A DNA stretch of 64,000 bases. It comes from Arthrobacter sp. 18067. Lineage in GTDB: Bacteria > Actinomycetota > Actinomycetes > Actinomycetales > Micrococcaceae. The stretch is from the NCBI RefSeq assembly GCF_902706295.1, contig NZ_CACSJJ010000001.1:372001-436000 (forward strand), given 5' to 3'. Position numbers and translations under genes: made by a program. Position 1 is the stretch's first letter; every line of letters starts with the position of its first letter. A model generated the notes under the pieces. That model was not told the origin of the DNA. It made no database searches and saw only the letters and a program-made list of their open reading frames with translations. Positions 46,101 through 52,807 of the stretch are shown here, one piece after another.

Positions 46101-47664
46101 GGTTCCCGGCGAGCTGTACATCGCAGGTCGCCAACTGGCTAACGGTTACCGCGGCCAGCCAGGGCTCACTGCCGAACGCTTCGTTGCGGATCCGTTCAGC
46201 TCTGATGGTGGGCGGATGTACCGCACTGGCGACCTCGTGGTGCGGCATGCTGACGGGAGCATCGTTTTCTCTGGACGGAACGACCAGCAAGTCAAGATCC
46301 GTGGTTTCCGTGTGGAACCCGGTGAGATCGAACAGGCGGCCGCTGGCGCCTCGGATGTCAAGGCGGCCGTGGTCAGGGCAGTACCGTCCGGTGACAGTAT
46401 GCGCCTGGTGGCCTGGGTGGTCCCGGTAGACGGTACCGTGGTTGATGCTTCTGACGAGGCAGCCGCGTTTGCCGAGGGAGTTCGCTCGCACCTTCGCAAT
46501 TTGCTGCCGGACTATATGGTGCCTTCGGCTGTGGTCACCATCGCCGAGATTCCACTGACGCAACACGGCAAAGTAGACACTGCAGGGTTGCCGGACGCCG
46601 CAAGCGCCTCCCGCACATCCGGCAAAGTCCCCCGGACGCCGCGTGAGCAAACCGTGGCTGCGATCTTTGCCGATGTCTTGTCACTGGACAGGGCGGGAGT
46701 GGACGAATCATTCTTCGAGTTGGGCGGGCATTCGTTCCTGGCGCAACCGTTGATAGCCAGGATCAATGCAGCGTTGGGTACGTCCCTGCAGGTCCAGTCG
46801 CTGTTCCGGTCTCCAACAGTTGAGGGGCTGCTTCGGGAGGCTTCCCGCGGCGTGGAGGAAAACGCAGCGGAGACTTTGCGGCAGATACTGCCTTTGCGCA
46901 CCACCGGAACCAAGGCGCCCCTGTTCGCGGTCCATCCAGCGTCGGGGATAGCGTGGGGATTTGCCTCGATGCTTGGTTCTTTGGATCCTGAGCGGCCTCT
47001 GATTGGACTCCAGATGCCGGGGATGGAGCCGGGTGCAACCCATCCCGTGACTGCTGTCAGCCTCACGGAACTGGCGGATGCCTACATCGACAGTATCCGC
47101 AGCGTTCAGCCCTCCGGCCCCTATCATCTTCTGGGCTGGTCTTTTGGCGGCCACTTGGTCCACCGGTTGGCAACAAGGCTCCAGGAACTCGGTGAAAAGG
47201 TTGCGTCTCTGACCATCCTCGACGCGTTTCCCGGGACCGAGGAGAACAACGACGACGTCGGAAACGGTTCCGGTATATGGGCCGCGTACTTGGAGGCGCA
47301 GGGCTATGCACTTGACGACGCCGACACCGTGGGACTTGATGCAGTCCGCGCCCAGGAGATCCTGCGCCGGAACCACAATCCGCTGGGCACGGTTCCGCTG
47401 GATGCAGTGGAAGCCATGGTGGAAAACTTCCCGGTGCTGGCACGTCTGATCCGGGAACAAAAGCCTGCGGTTTTCGACGGCGAACTGTTGCTTTTCCGTG
47501 CGATTGCCGACGTTCCTGCTGGAACACCGGGAGCCGAAGCCTGGGAGCCCTTCATTACCGGGAGCATCACCGACGTCGAGGTGCCGGACAGGCACTCCCG
47601 GATGTTAAGTGACACAGCTCTCGCCACAATCATGCCGGCATTGGCCATCCAGCTTGGGGGGTGA
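37102..47664 (+). CDS. three-module non-ribosomal peptide synthetase, C-A-T x3 plus thioesterase
   Basis: A 3520-residue megasynthase. Domain order with active-site positions: C1 (about 20-450; H155 H156 ... D160 G161), A1 (about 470-980; FTSGSTGRPKG at 624), T1 (Ser1031 in GGHSLL), C2 (about 1085-1520; HHVAADG at 1213), A2 (about 1550-2020), T2 (Ser2087), C3 (about 2165-2600; HHIASDG at 2298), A3 (about 2630-3140), T3 (Ser3211), thioesterase (about 3265-3520; GWSFGGH with Ser3347). All C domains keep HHxxxDG and all T domains the serine, so it appears functional. No epimerase or methyltransferase domain. The leading C domain implies that the first residue is N-acylated or that a partner supplies the first unit. 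The A4 core is FDA[SA]WDP in every A domain, an unusual variant that makes substrate prediction unsafe. AGAAGGA precedes the ATG. MbtH, exporter and PPTase genes follow. Confidence 0.95.
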   Translation: MNSPIPASPDQPGVPEDQAPARMGLTAAQRGIWYAQKLAHGSPMYQIGQFIEIAGPLDVARLEAAVARAVAETPALNLAFGEDDDGPYQYAKTAVAAVQFTDLSECGDESVRERTARELMDADMAQARSVEDGGLLHTEVIRITGTRHFFYQRVHHLLLDGYSAVVVLRRVAAVYEALGAAEDMGCAAGLDFAPFAELISDDHSYQSSDAAATDAAYWAGELEGNPVPAGLAGRPMGTADSLLRSARSLSPAAVEALESASGTAPALILTAASLYLHRMTGEQHVSLALPVTARRGRLAKSTPSMLSNIVPVRVDITPGATVQDMVTTMGGKLRGALIHQRARFESLSGQDGYAGPSVNILPVLENISFGEATGAMHILSTGPIDDLSIIVHGLWQGPRAEVTVQFAANADLYSQAGLDEHLMRFVRLLGSLLASPEDPTAALSVTTTDEEQALLAKGDAESVDLPGHTVVEEFQSVATAAPERTAVVASDGCLTFAEVERRSNQLSRFLRGRGAGPGSTVAVRLDRSVLLPVAILAILKAGAAYVPLDPDYPAGRVEGMLEDAEPIILLTQAALAEDSDPGRPQTKVPVTVLDSAGTTAALESQDHTPLPPSAGQHDLAYVIFTSGSTGRPKGVGVEHLALLNLLTSHRDRIFDPAERRLGRPLRVAHTAGLSFDASWDPILWLLAGHELHMVDNQTRRDPEALSLFLADELIDSIETTPSFAKALLAGGLFDRDAHPSVVALGGEAVDPATWRELAAHDGVVAYNFYGPTETTVDSLTAVMEPGTDVTLGGSVANSRHYILDSGLNPVPANAIGELYVAGPNLARGYLDQPGLSAGKFVADPFVGDGSRMYRTGDVVRRLDDGTLQFLGRMDQQVKIRGFRIELAEIEAVLRGITGVAQAAVTVTKNKAGYDQLLAYVTPAGTEPGLEDSRTFEGMTAPQPLDSSAIRKEARRTLPDYMVPAAVLTIDSIPLTANGKLDTQALPTHEPQVATTEPRTHAERVVSEAFREILGLEAVGREDDFFDLGGHSLLATRLAAFLRDATGSAPALRTIFEEPTVAGLAAALEHDGTSIPELRAKNRPQRIPLSFAQRRLWFLNRLDHESGAYNIPIVLTLKGHLEVDALEGALTDVVSRHETLRTIFPWSEGEPHQEILPPDAALAKLLAIQCDAGNLERALRAETQRGFDITSELPVRTVLFQLAPDHHVLAITLHHVAADGWSLAPLARDLSQAYTARLRGAASPAVNLPIQYADYTLWQREALGQEDDPSSPISRQLEFWARELKGSPEELQLPYDFPRGTREGDLPASSIPLELDAVTSSGLKALAKTHNASLFMVLQAALAALLTKSGAGEDIPLGTPVAGRTDTQLNELVGFFVNTLVLRTNTSGNPTAAELVESVRYTNLHAYGNQDAPFERVVEQLNPTRSRHRHPLFQVMLTLQNTPDAVLAMDGVEASADLGREPGGAKFDLLLDLAERDGDVMAGSLAYNPSLFTRSTVERLAAGFALVAGQFATDSGVSLDRLRIQSPADHATVLASGVATEQDVQWATILDAFSETATLRASQIAVAAGTGVAGSSWTFAQLEKRVRTIANGLSVHGVRPGDRVAVAIQRSADVAAAALAVLAAGAVYIPLDLSYPKQRIRMILEDSTPSVVMVDADSTAGVEPDKAVTLAGLLASGATAAAGDQADRAPNAHDLAYVLYTSGSTGRPKGVAVTHGALANLYAHHHRTLFAPRLAAAADQPVAVAHIAGLGFDAAWDPMLWMVAGAELHLVADEERGDAESLTRYCLDHGINVLETTPSFATQLLQYGLLEHQREQPLILILGGEAVSGALWERLAADPSVRALNFYGPTEFTVDSVTADIEGSRPIIGRPAGNTSAMVLDAYLQPVPVGVPGELYLAGAGMAQGYDQRFDETASRFVANPFTSDGSRMYRTGDVVRRDANGVLEFLARSDDQVKVRGFRIELGEVESALASHPQVRQIAAVPDGKPAQRIIAYVVGDVDLAELRTRAAELLPDYMVPAVFMSIPALPLTSHGKLDRAALPAPAAAGAGSGTAPATPEEHVIAGIFAEVLGLDSVAMDDDFFLMGGHSLLAITIMGKIREAFGTTLPLRALFDLPTPAALLAAVASERPHDSTHDGGMELDADDSPQAGATALSEWIATRGTARPEQPALSFAQQRMWFLNQLDPGSADYNISLAAELEGEVDENALSTAIDALVARHQILRTSYPATAGTPHQKIRPAEEARGLLRIIPVHSEEEESSILAQEEGQGFDVTLDLPLRAVLLRRGYGEASVWVLQLVLHHIASDGASLAPLARDLSEAYAAALKGTTSSRAPLAIHYADFSAWQQEELGKDGTSTRKIDDWREALSGIPTELNLPADQRRPRETRQPGKQHSFHLSAAALEALNSVAARSNASLFMTLHGVLAGFLHRLGAGDDVVIGSPTAGRSDPVLEELVGFFVNTLPLRISAAGHPSLQAMVNRARTSVLAAFDHDDVPFERLVEALNPERELGRHPLFQTMLTVDNSAAAVPELPGAVVRPLPGSGSGEAKFDLSFTFRPGTTGLSATLEYNAAMFQEATIERLVTTLVRFVERGTSNPDTPLAELTLIDPEEAAALEALTAGRRSAVGHQTDAADGVLAAFAATVMSVPDSVALVTGRDEQTFAELASSVAVLASGLEQQGVAAGDVVSVFLPRSAGTIQSLLGVIATGAVYNPIDTEYPDDRVVAILEDAAPSVVVTSGLVAERMAALLSRVAARNPAREVPRLVMMPELLGHSHGEGLNSGQGLDSARELQERQPAGRDLAYVMFTSGSTGRPKGVEVSHGALGALLESHRETLFAGLDPAITGVQQNVVHTTGVGFDASWDPILWMISGHRLHLVDDAIRRDPAALAGYLEDHRISVWETTPGYARQLLKEPAFTRMLDGVGAAPESGFNLALGGEAFDATLWDELSGKENVTAWNLYGPTEAAVDTLVARVRDYAAPVLGAPTSGTRLYALDALLRPALPGVPGELYIAGRQLANGYRGQPGLTAERFVADPFSSDGGRMYRTGDLVVRHADGSIVFSGRNDQQVKIRGFRVEPGEIEQAAAGASDVKAAVVRAVPSGDSMRLVAWVVPVDGTVVDASDEAAAFAEGVRSHLRNLLPDYMVPSAVVTIAEIPLTQHGKVDTAGLPDAASASRTSGKVPRTPREQTVAAIFADVLSLDRAGVDESFFELGGHSFLAQPLIARINAALGTSLQVQSLFRSPTVEGLLREASRGVEENAAETLRQILPLRTTGTKAPLFAVHPASGIAWGFASMLGSLDPERPLIGLQMPGMEPGATHPVTAVSLTELADAYIDSIRSVQPSGPYHLLGWSFGGHLVHRLATRLQELGEKVASLTILDAFPGTEENNDDVGNGSGIWAAYLEAQGYALDDADTVGLDAVRAQEILRRNHNPLGTVPLDAVEAMVENFPVLARLIREQKPAVFDGELLLFRAIADVPAGTPGAEAWEPFITGSITDVEVPDRHSRMLSDTALATIMPALAIQLGG

Positions 47665-47670
47665 GTCCGA

Positions 47671-47949
47671 ATGACCTACAACGCCTCGGAACCCGGGGCA
47701 CTGTTAACGCCGGAACAACCCGAAAGGTCAATCCTCGTGACGAACCCGTTTGATGACACTTCAGCAACCTTCTCCGTCCTGGTGAACGAATACCAGCAAC
47801 ATTCACTGTGGCCCTCGTTCGCGCAAACTCCCAAGGGGTGGGTTGCCATGTTCGGCCCGGACAGCCGCGAAGCCTGCTTGGATTATGTGTCGCAGACGTG
47901 GACAGACATGGCTCCCCGCAGGGTTGCCGAACTTGCCGCCAGCCAGTGA
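47671..47949 (+). CDS. mbtH-like: MbtH-family NRPS accessory protein
   Basis: A 92-residue protein with the MbtH signature: NPFDD, FSVLVNEYQQHSLWPSFAQ, PKGWVAMFG, CLDYVSQTWTDMAP. MbtH proteins bind adenylation domains and are needed for their folding or activity. An about 22-residue N-terminal extension precedes the core. It starts six bases after the NRPS stop and its own stop overlaps the GTG of the next gene, so it is made together with the synthetase; it presumably serves its three A domains. Confidence 0.93.
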   Translation: MTYNASEPGALLTPEQPERSILVTNPFDDTSATFSVLVNEYQQHSLWPSFAQTPKGWVAMFGPDSREACLDYVSQTWTDMAPRRVAELAASQ

Positions 47950-48926
47950 TCCGGGTAGACAATGTCCGCAAATCCTTTGGTGCCTTCAGGGCCCTCGACG
48001 GCCTGACGCTCAATGCCGCCGAGGGGACAGTGTTGGGGCTGTTGGGGCCCAACGGCTCCGGCAAGACCACCACGGTCAAGGTCCTCACCACCCTGCTGGC
48101 ACCGGATTCAGGGGATGCCTGGGTTGCCGGACACTCCGTCCTGAGGGCGCCTGAACTGGTACGACGCAATCTGGGCTTGTCCGGGCAATACGCCGCCGTG
48201 GATGAGAAGCTCACGGCGTTTGAGAACCTCCACATGGTGGGGCGTTTATACGGCATGAACCGCCAGAATGCCACAGCCCGGGCCCACGAATTGCTGGCCG
48301 ATTTTCGCCTTACAGACGTGAGCGGAAAGCGGGCCGGGACGTTCTCCGGTGGCATGCGGCGGCGCCTGGACCTTGCCGGGGCTGTGGTGGCCAGGCCCAA
48401 AGTGGTGGTGCTGGACGAACCCACCACCGGCCTGGACCCGCGTGGCCGGTTGGACACCTGGGACGTGGTGGCTGGCCTCGTCTCAGAAGGAACCACTGTG
48501 CTCCTAACCACCCAGTACCTCGAAGAAGCAGACAGGCTGGCAGATCACATTGCCGTCATCAACCATGGGAGCGTGATCGCCGAGGGCACCGCCACCCAGC
48601 TCAAGGACCGCGCCGGCTCCGAACGTGTGGACATCACCGTGCGTGATGGATCCGATCTGCAAGCTGCCGCCTCGGTGTTGGCGGTGGCCACCTCAGGGTT
48701 GGCAACCCCAGAAGTGGACCCGGCCGCGCTCAGGGTTTCGGTAGCCGCTCCCGGAGGCCACAGCGTGCTGGTCCGGGTGTTGGCTGAACTGGATGCTCGA
48801 TCCGTGTCAGTCACCGAGGCATCCCTGCGTCGCCCCACCCTGGATGACGTCTTCCTCCAGCTCACCGGAGGCAGCGCGCTGACCGAAAAACGAAAGAACG
48901 ACAGCAAAGAAGGGGTACCCGCATGA
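47946..48926 (+). CDS. ABC exporter ATPase, DrrA family
   Basis: A 326-residue ATPase: Walker A GPNGSGKTT, YAAVDEKLTAFENLHMVGRL, signature FSGGMRRRLDLAGAV, Walker B VVVLDEPTTGLDP, and the DrrA-type C-terminus ending in LRRPTLDDVFLQLTG. This subfamily exports drugs, antibiotics and glycolipids. It starts with GTG overlapping the mbtH-like stop (GTGA); the longer upstream frame lies within mbtH. Together with the next gene it is the likely exporter of the NRPS product, possibly also giving self-protection. Confidence 0.92.
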   Translation: MIRVDNVRKSFGAFRALDGLTLNAAEGTVLGLLGPNGSGKTTTVKVLTTLLAPDSGDAWVAGHSVLRAPELVRRNLGLSGQYAAVDEKLTAFENLHMVGRLYGMNRQNATARAHELLADFRLTDVSGKRAGTFSGGMRRRLDLAGAVVARPKVVVLDEPTTGLDPRGRLDTWDVVAGLVSEGTTVLLTTQYLEEADRLADHIAVINHGSVIAEGTATQLKDRAGSERVDITVRDGSDLQAAASVLAVATSGLATPEVDPAALRVSVAAPGGHSVLVRVLAELDARSVSVTEASLRRPTLDDVFLQLTGGSALTEKRKNDSKEGVPA

Positions 48927-49723
48927 GCGTCATCACCGCTGCTGTCAGGGACAGCTCCGTCATTGCCCACCGCAACCTGCTCAACGTTCTCCGCACCCCT
49001 GGCGCACTGGTCACAGGAATCGTGCAGCCGGTCATGTTCGTCCTTCTTCTGGGCTTCGTTTTCGGCGGATCGTTGGGCGGCGACCAATATCGCAGCTTCC
49101 TCATTGGTGGCATCCTGGCCCAGACCCTCACGTTCAATGCCTCGTTTACGGCGGTGTATCTGGCCAAGGACCTGCAATTGGGGCTGATCGATCGGTTCCG
49201 GTCTCTGCCCATGTCACGCGTGGCTGTCATTCTGGGGCGCACCACCTCGGATCTTTACACCAGTGTCATTTCCGTAGCGGTGACCTTGCTCTGCGGCTTG
49301 GCAGTTGGCTGGCGGATGAACACCGGAGCTCTTCAGTTGCTGGCAGCACTGGGCATTTTGCTGCTGTTCGCCTTCGCAGTGTCCTGGATCGGGGCATTGA
49401 TCGCACTGACGGCCCGCAGCGTGGAAGTAGCGCAGAGCCTTGGTCTGGTGTGGCTGTTCCCGGTCACCTTCGTGTCAGGTGCCTTCGTCTCCACGGCTTC
49501 CCTCCCGGGTCCCCTGCGGACCATAGCCGAGTGGAACCCCGTGACCTCGGTGGCCACCGCCGTGCGTGAGCTCTTCGGAAACACCGCGCCGTCCGGTTTC
49601 ATTGCGCCCGGCGGATGGCCGGCCGACAATGCCCTGTTGTACGCCGTCATGTGCAGCCTTGTTGTCATCGCAGTGTTCGCGCCGCTGGCCATCGCAAAGT
49701 ACCGCCGCATCAGCAAGCTGTGA
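48923..49723 (+). CDS. ABC-2 exporter permease, DrrB family
   Basis: A 266-residue ABC-2 permease with six predicted membrane helices and the DrrB-like motifs RNLLNVLRTPGALVTGIVQP, AKDLQLGLIDRFRSLPMSR and VSGAFVSTASLPGPLR. It overlaps the ATPase gene by ATGA and the next gene by GTGA. It should form the membrane channel of the DrrAB-type exporter for the peptide made upstream. Confidence 0.92.
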   Translation: MSVITAAVRDSSVIAHRNLLNVLRTPGALVTGIVQPVMFVLLLGFVFGGSLGGDQYRSFLIGGILAQTLTFNASFTAVYLAKDLQLGLIDRFRSLPMSRVAVILGRTTSDLYTSVISVAVTLLCGLAVGWRMNTGALQLLAALGILLLFAFAVSWIGALIALTARSVEVAQSLGLVWLFPVTFVSGAFVSTASLPGPLRTIAEWNPVTSVATAVRELFGNTAPSGFIAPGGWPADNALLYAVMCSLVVIAVFAPLAIAKYRRISKL

Positions 49724-50487
49724 CCACCCAGGCCAGGACCCTCGGCGTCGGATATTTGATCCTGCCATCCGCCGTCGTCGAATCGGCGTGTTCCGGCGTC
49801 GGCGGCTTGGACCGCTTCCTGTCCCAGGACGAGAAGGCGGCCCGACGACGGTACCGAAACGTGGCGGATGGCCAGGATTATGCGGCCTCACATGTTCTCC
49901 TTCGACTTCTGGCCGCGCACCAGTTGGGGCTGGACCCGCTGGCTGCCCCGGCGTTGAACATCACACGGCGGTGCCCGGGCTGTGGCAGCACCGACCACGG
50001 GCGGACGGTCCTGCCTGGAATGTCGCTGAGCCTGTCCCGGAGCCACGGTATGGTGATGGCGGCAGTGGGACCGGCTTCGGCCAGCGTTGGGGCAGATGTT
50101 GAACGCGTCCCGCCAGGGCTCTTCGACGGCTTTGACAACTACGTTCTTGATCCCCGGACGACGGCCGTTTTGGATAAGACGGACGTGCCGTCAAGGATGC
50201 GTCAGTGGGTTGCCAAAGAAGCAGTCCTTAAAGCAGCTGGGCTGGGCCTCAGCATCCCGCCGTCCGCCGCCCAGCTGGTTGCAGCCGAGGACGGATCCAA
50301 CGCTCTTCGAGCCGTTTGCCCGGTTCAACCTCTGGTGCACGGACTCGATGTATACCCCGTTCCCGTCACACCAACGCACGTGGCCGCCGTTTCGGCCAGG
50401 GGATGTGGCCTGCCAGCGGTCCGAGGTGTGAATGAGGTTCTTCCTCCACCACCGGACTTAAGGCACCTGGCATGGCCCCTTCCGTGA
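49720..50487 (+). CDS. 4'-phosphopantetheinyl transferase, Sfp type
   Basis: A 255-residue PPTase. Mg-binding Asp126 and Glu128 are in VGADVER, and WVAKEAVLK (163-171) holds the catalytic Glu/Lys motif. A SLSRSHGMVMAAVG segment fits the CoA-binding P2 region. A CPGCGSTDHG motif in the first half could bind zinc, as in several actinobacterial Sfp-like enzymes. It should convert the three T domains of the NRPS to the holo form. It starts with GTG overlapping the permease stop, so it is the last gene of the operon. Confidence 0.9.
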   Translation: MTTQARTLGVGYLILPSAVVESACSGVGGLDRFLSQDEKAARRRYRNVADGQDYAASHVLLRLLAAHQLGLDPLAAPALNITRRCPGCGSTDHGRTVLPGMSLSLSRSHGMVMAAVGPASASVGADVERVPPGLFDGFDNYVLDPRTTAVLDKTDVPSRMRQWVAKEAVLKAAGLGLSIPPSAAQLVAAEDGSNALRAVCPVQPLVHGLDVYPVPVTPTHVAAVSARGCGLPAVRGVNEVLPPPPDLRHLAWPLP

Positions 50488-50515
50488 AGAGATTCCACCC
50501 GCCCCTGTCCGAGGA

Positions 50516-51139
50516 CTAAGGGTGTTCAATCCAGCAGGCCAGGATCGTGGTGGAGAGTTGGTAGGCCAAGGCGTTCCGGGTGATGTTCTCCGGCCCGATG
50601 GTGTCGGGCAGGGCTGAGGCGTCCACGTGCAGGACGAAGCTGTCCTTTTGGAAGACGGCCGAACCGTCTGCGGTCTCGTAGGCGGGGAAGCCTAGATTTG
50701 CGAGGCCCTCGATGGGCTTGGCATCTTTTGCCAAGGCCTGTTCCACGGAGAAGTGTTCCAGCGCGGCCTTCTGGTCCTCTGCTTCCTTGACAGAGATTTT
50801 CAGGGCGCCTCCATCTAAGAGGTACGTGCAGGTGAAGGTGTTGTCGGCCCAGCTGGTCACGGTGTTGGGCTTGGAGTCCAGTTTCAGGATGGACACGAGC
50901 CGGTCCATTGGTTGGTCTCCGCAGACCATTAGGGATGCCTCGGTAGGGCCGTCAGCAGCCGCGGTTCCCTTTTTGGGGGTGCTTTGACCATGTCCGTTAG
51001 CGTGGCCGGCTTCGCTCGTGGGGGACGGCACAGTGCCGGCGCTTGGAATACCTTGGCTTTCGGGTCCAGCATTTGCTGCACAGCCGGAGAGCAGCAGGAA
51101 GGTCAGGGCCAGTCCTGCCAAGGGGTGGCGTTTGTTCAT
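50516..51139 (-). CDS. lipoprotein of unknown function
   Basis: A 207-residue protein with a lipoprotein signal (LLLSGC, lipidated Cys20), a Ser/Thr/Pro/Gly-rich linker to about residue 60, and a compact alpha/beta C-terminal domain (MVCGDQPMDRLVSILKLDS, YLLDGGALKISVKEA, ending in CWIEHP with a second cysteine that could pair with the one in MVCGD). I do not recognise the family. AAGGA lies ten bases before the ATG at 51139. Third in a row with the sortase-like and CHRD genes, perhaps one operon. Confidence 0.75.
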   Translation of the reverse strand: MNKRHPLAGLALTFLLLSGCAANAGPESQGIPSAGTVPSPTSEAGHANGHGQSTPKKGTAAADGPTEASLMVCGDQPMDRLVSILKLDSKPNTVTSWADNTFTCTYLLDGGALKISVKEAEDQKAALEHFSVEQALAKDAKPIEGLANLGFPAYETADGSAVFQKDSFVLHVDASALPDTIGPENITRNALAYQLSTTILACWIEHP

Positions 51140-51184
51140 GTCGTGTCCATCCTTCAACTGTCCCCTTGAGGGCGTTGTCCGTGG

Positions 51185-51862
51185 TTAGACGGCGAGTTTC
51201 GCGTAAACGACGTAGTTGTCGTCGAATTCTCCGGTGGCGGAGTTGTAACCGTCGCACGTGATCAGGCGCAGTTCGGATCCGGCAGTGTTGCCGTAGACCT
51301 CGAACGTGGGGAAATCGCTTTTGCTGTAGCGTGCGGCGCGGTAAACCGTGAAGAGGGCTGTGCTGGAGTCGCTCCTGATCACGGTGATCTGCTCGCCGTC
51401 CCGGAGTTTTTGAAGGTCTGCGAAGACACCCTTGTTTCCGCCGAGTGCGTTGACGTGTCCAAGCATTACCGCCGGCCCCGTTTCTCCTGGTGCTGGGGAA
51501 CCGTCGTACCAGCTTGCAGGCGCTCCCTGGCCGGTGTCCTGGGGCACCTTGAGCGATCCGTTCTCCTCCAAACCCAGGTGCAACAGTTCGGTTCTGACAC
51601 CGATCGAAGGGATGGTCAGGGTGACGGGTGCGGATGCCGGCTGCATGGCCGGGAGGGGCTCCTCCGGAGAGGTAAGCGCCGCGGCCGCAGGTGGTGGCAT
51701 TGGCACGGTCGAAGGTGCAGGCGTTGCTGCCGTGGTTGGCGGACTGCTCGTCGTGGGAGTGGCTTCACCAGGGTTTCCCGCGGCACAGCCGGTAAGGAAC
51801 AGAAGTCCACCCACCACGGCCGCAAGGAACCGTCCGCGGTAGGTGGATTTCGTGGTTGTCAC
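51185..51862 (-). CDS. class F sortase-like protein with lipobox
   Basis: A 225-residue protein: N-terminal signal with LFLTGC (Cys26 fits a lipobox), a Pro/Thr/Ala-rich linker to about residue 75, and a sortase fold with the catalytic histidine in MLGHVNAL and cysteine in RLITCDGYNSATG. The third sortase residue, an arginine after the cysteine, is not seen: the segment is FDDNYVVYA. It may therefore be a low-activity or specialised enzyme. Eighteen bases separate it from the CHRD gene, its possible partner. Confidence 0.8.
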   Translation of the reverse strand: MTTTKSTYRGRFLAAVVGGLLFLTGCAAGNPGEATPTTSSPPTTAATPAPSTVPMPPPAAAALTSPEEPLPAMQPASAPVTLTIPSIGVRTELLHLGLEENGSLKVPQDTGQGAPASWYDGSPAPGETGPAVMLGHVNALGGNKGVFADLQKLRDGEQITVIRSDSSTALFTVYRAARYSKSDFPTFEVYGNTAGSELRLITCDGYNSATGEFDDNYVVYAKLAV

Positions 51863-51880
51863 GGTGCTGATCCGCTCCGT

Positions 51881-52660
51881 TTAGGCTTTGGCTTCGGATC
51901 CGGTGTTGCGGCGACGGCGCACCACATAGGCGCCACCGGCAAGTGCCACCAATGCCAGTCCCCCGCCCAGAGCGATGGTTCCTGCGTCGTTACTTGCTTC
52001 TTGTGTGACGCCCGTAGCAGCGCCACCCGCCGGCATCTTCATCTGCCCTGCCTTCAACGTTCCACACAGGGCCGGCGATGTTGCTGCCAGTGGAAGCGTG
52101 GGGGCAAGATCGGACTTGGCTGCCTGTCCGGCTGCGCTGAGCGTAGCGGGGTCAAGACCGTGAACCACCACCACAGCAGTACCGGCTTCCAGGGCTGCCT
52201 TCGTCTCGGTGTTCAGCTCAAACGTGCGGTCAACGGTGTAGGCCGCACCCTGCCCGCCTACCTTCAAATCCAGGCCGGCTGCCGGGCTGGTGTCACCGCT
52301 GGTGGAGAGGGTAGTGACAATTCCACCGTAGGAAGGGGCGCCCTCGGTAGTGGAGATGACCTGATCGCCGTCTTTGTCAGCCGACGGATCCGGGCATACG
52401 CCCAAGGCGCCACCGTGAATGTGCTGAACGTGCGGGTACGGGGCGTCCATGAAGGTCGCCGGCATGCCTGAAACATTCAGGACAACGTGGGCTTGGTTGC
52501 CAGTGACATCGACTGTGATGTTGGCGGCGCCGGCGCTGCCATTAATCTGGCCGAGGGTTGCCTGGTAGGAATTGTCAGCAGCCATGGCCGGAGAACCGAA
52601 AAGGGCAAGCGCGCCCACAGCAAGGGTTGGTACTGCCATATAGCGGAGTGTCTTATTCAT
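51881..52660 (-). CDS. CHRD-domain surface protein with C-terminal anchor
   Basis: A 259-residue exported protein: Sec signal (cleavage after PAMA), a CHRD-like beta domain (SYQATLGQINGSAGAANI, VQHIHGGALGVCPDPSADKD, VVVVHGLDP, LCGTLKAGQM), then a C-terminal hydrophobic helix and RRRR tail, the layout of a sortase substrate. I find no LPxTG-like motif before the helix (the region reads TQEASNDAGTIALGGG), so it may instead be held by the membrane helix. CHRD domains occur in many bacterial surface proteins without known function. First gene of the group. Confidence 0.8.
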   Translation of the reverse strand: MNKTLRYMAVPTLAVGALALFGSPAMAADNSYQATLGQINGSAGAANITVDVTGNQAHVVLNVSGMPATFMDAPYPHVQHIHGGALGVCPDPSADKDGDQVISTTEGAPSYGGIVTTLSTSGDTSPAAGLDLKVGGQGAAYTVDRTFELNTETKAALEAGTAVVVVHGLDPATLSAAGQAAKSDLAPTLPLAATSPALCGTLKAGQMKMPAGGAATGVTQEASNDAGTIALGGGLALVALAGGAYVVRRRRNTGSEAKA

Positions 52661-52697
52661 TGAAAAATCTCCTCATACACACGAGTGTGATGTTGGC

Positions 52698-52714
52698 ACC
52701 CCAAGGGTTGGGGT
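52698..52714. promoter_or_regulatory. hairpin upstream of the CHRD gene
   Basis: ACCCCAA-GGG-TTGGGGT is a perfect 7-base dyad 38 bases before the CHRD ATG. A second dyad, CACAC-GA-GTGTG, lies between it and the gene. These may be operator or 5' leader elements; no T-tract. Confidence 0.35.
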
Positions 52715-52807
52715 CACAGGACATTCGAGACTGCTCGCCGAAAGGATGGGTCTGCGTGTGATTCAGAACACGCCCCACGGGTTCAGTAGGGTGGAGAAGA
52801 CCCCAGA

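Noticed and set aside
37102..47664. NRPS as an EntF-like enterobactin synthase
   Set aside because: No entABCE-type aryl acid genes, no esterase or ferric transport genes nearby, and three modules instead of one. The DrrAB-type exporter also does not suggest a catecholate siderophore.
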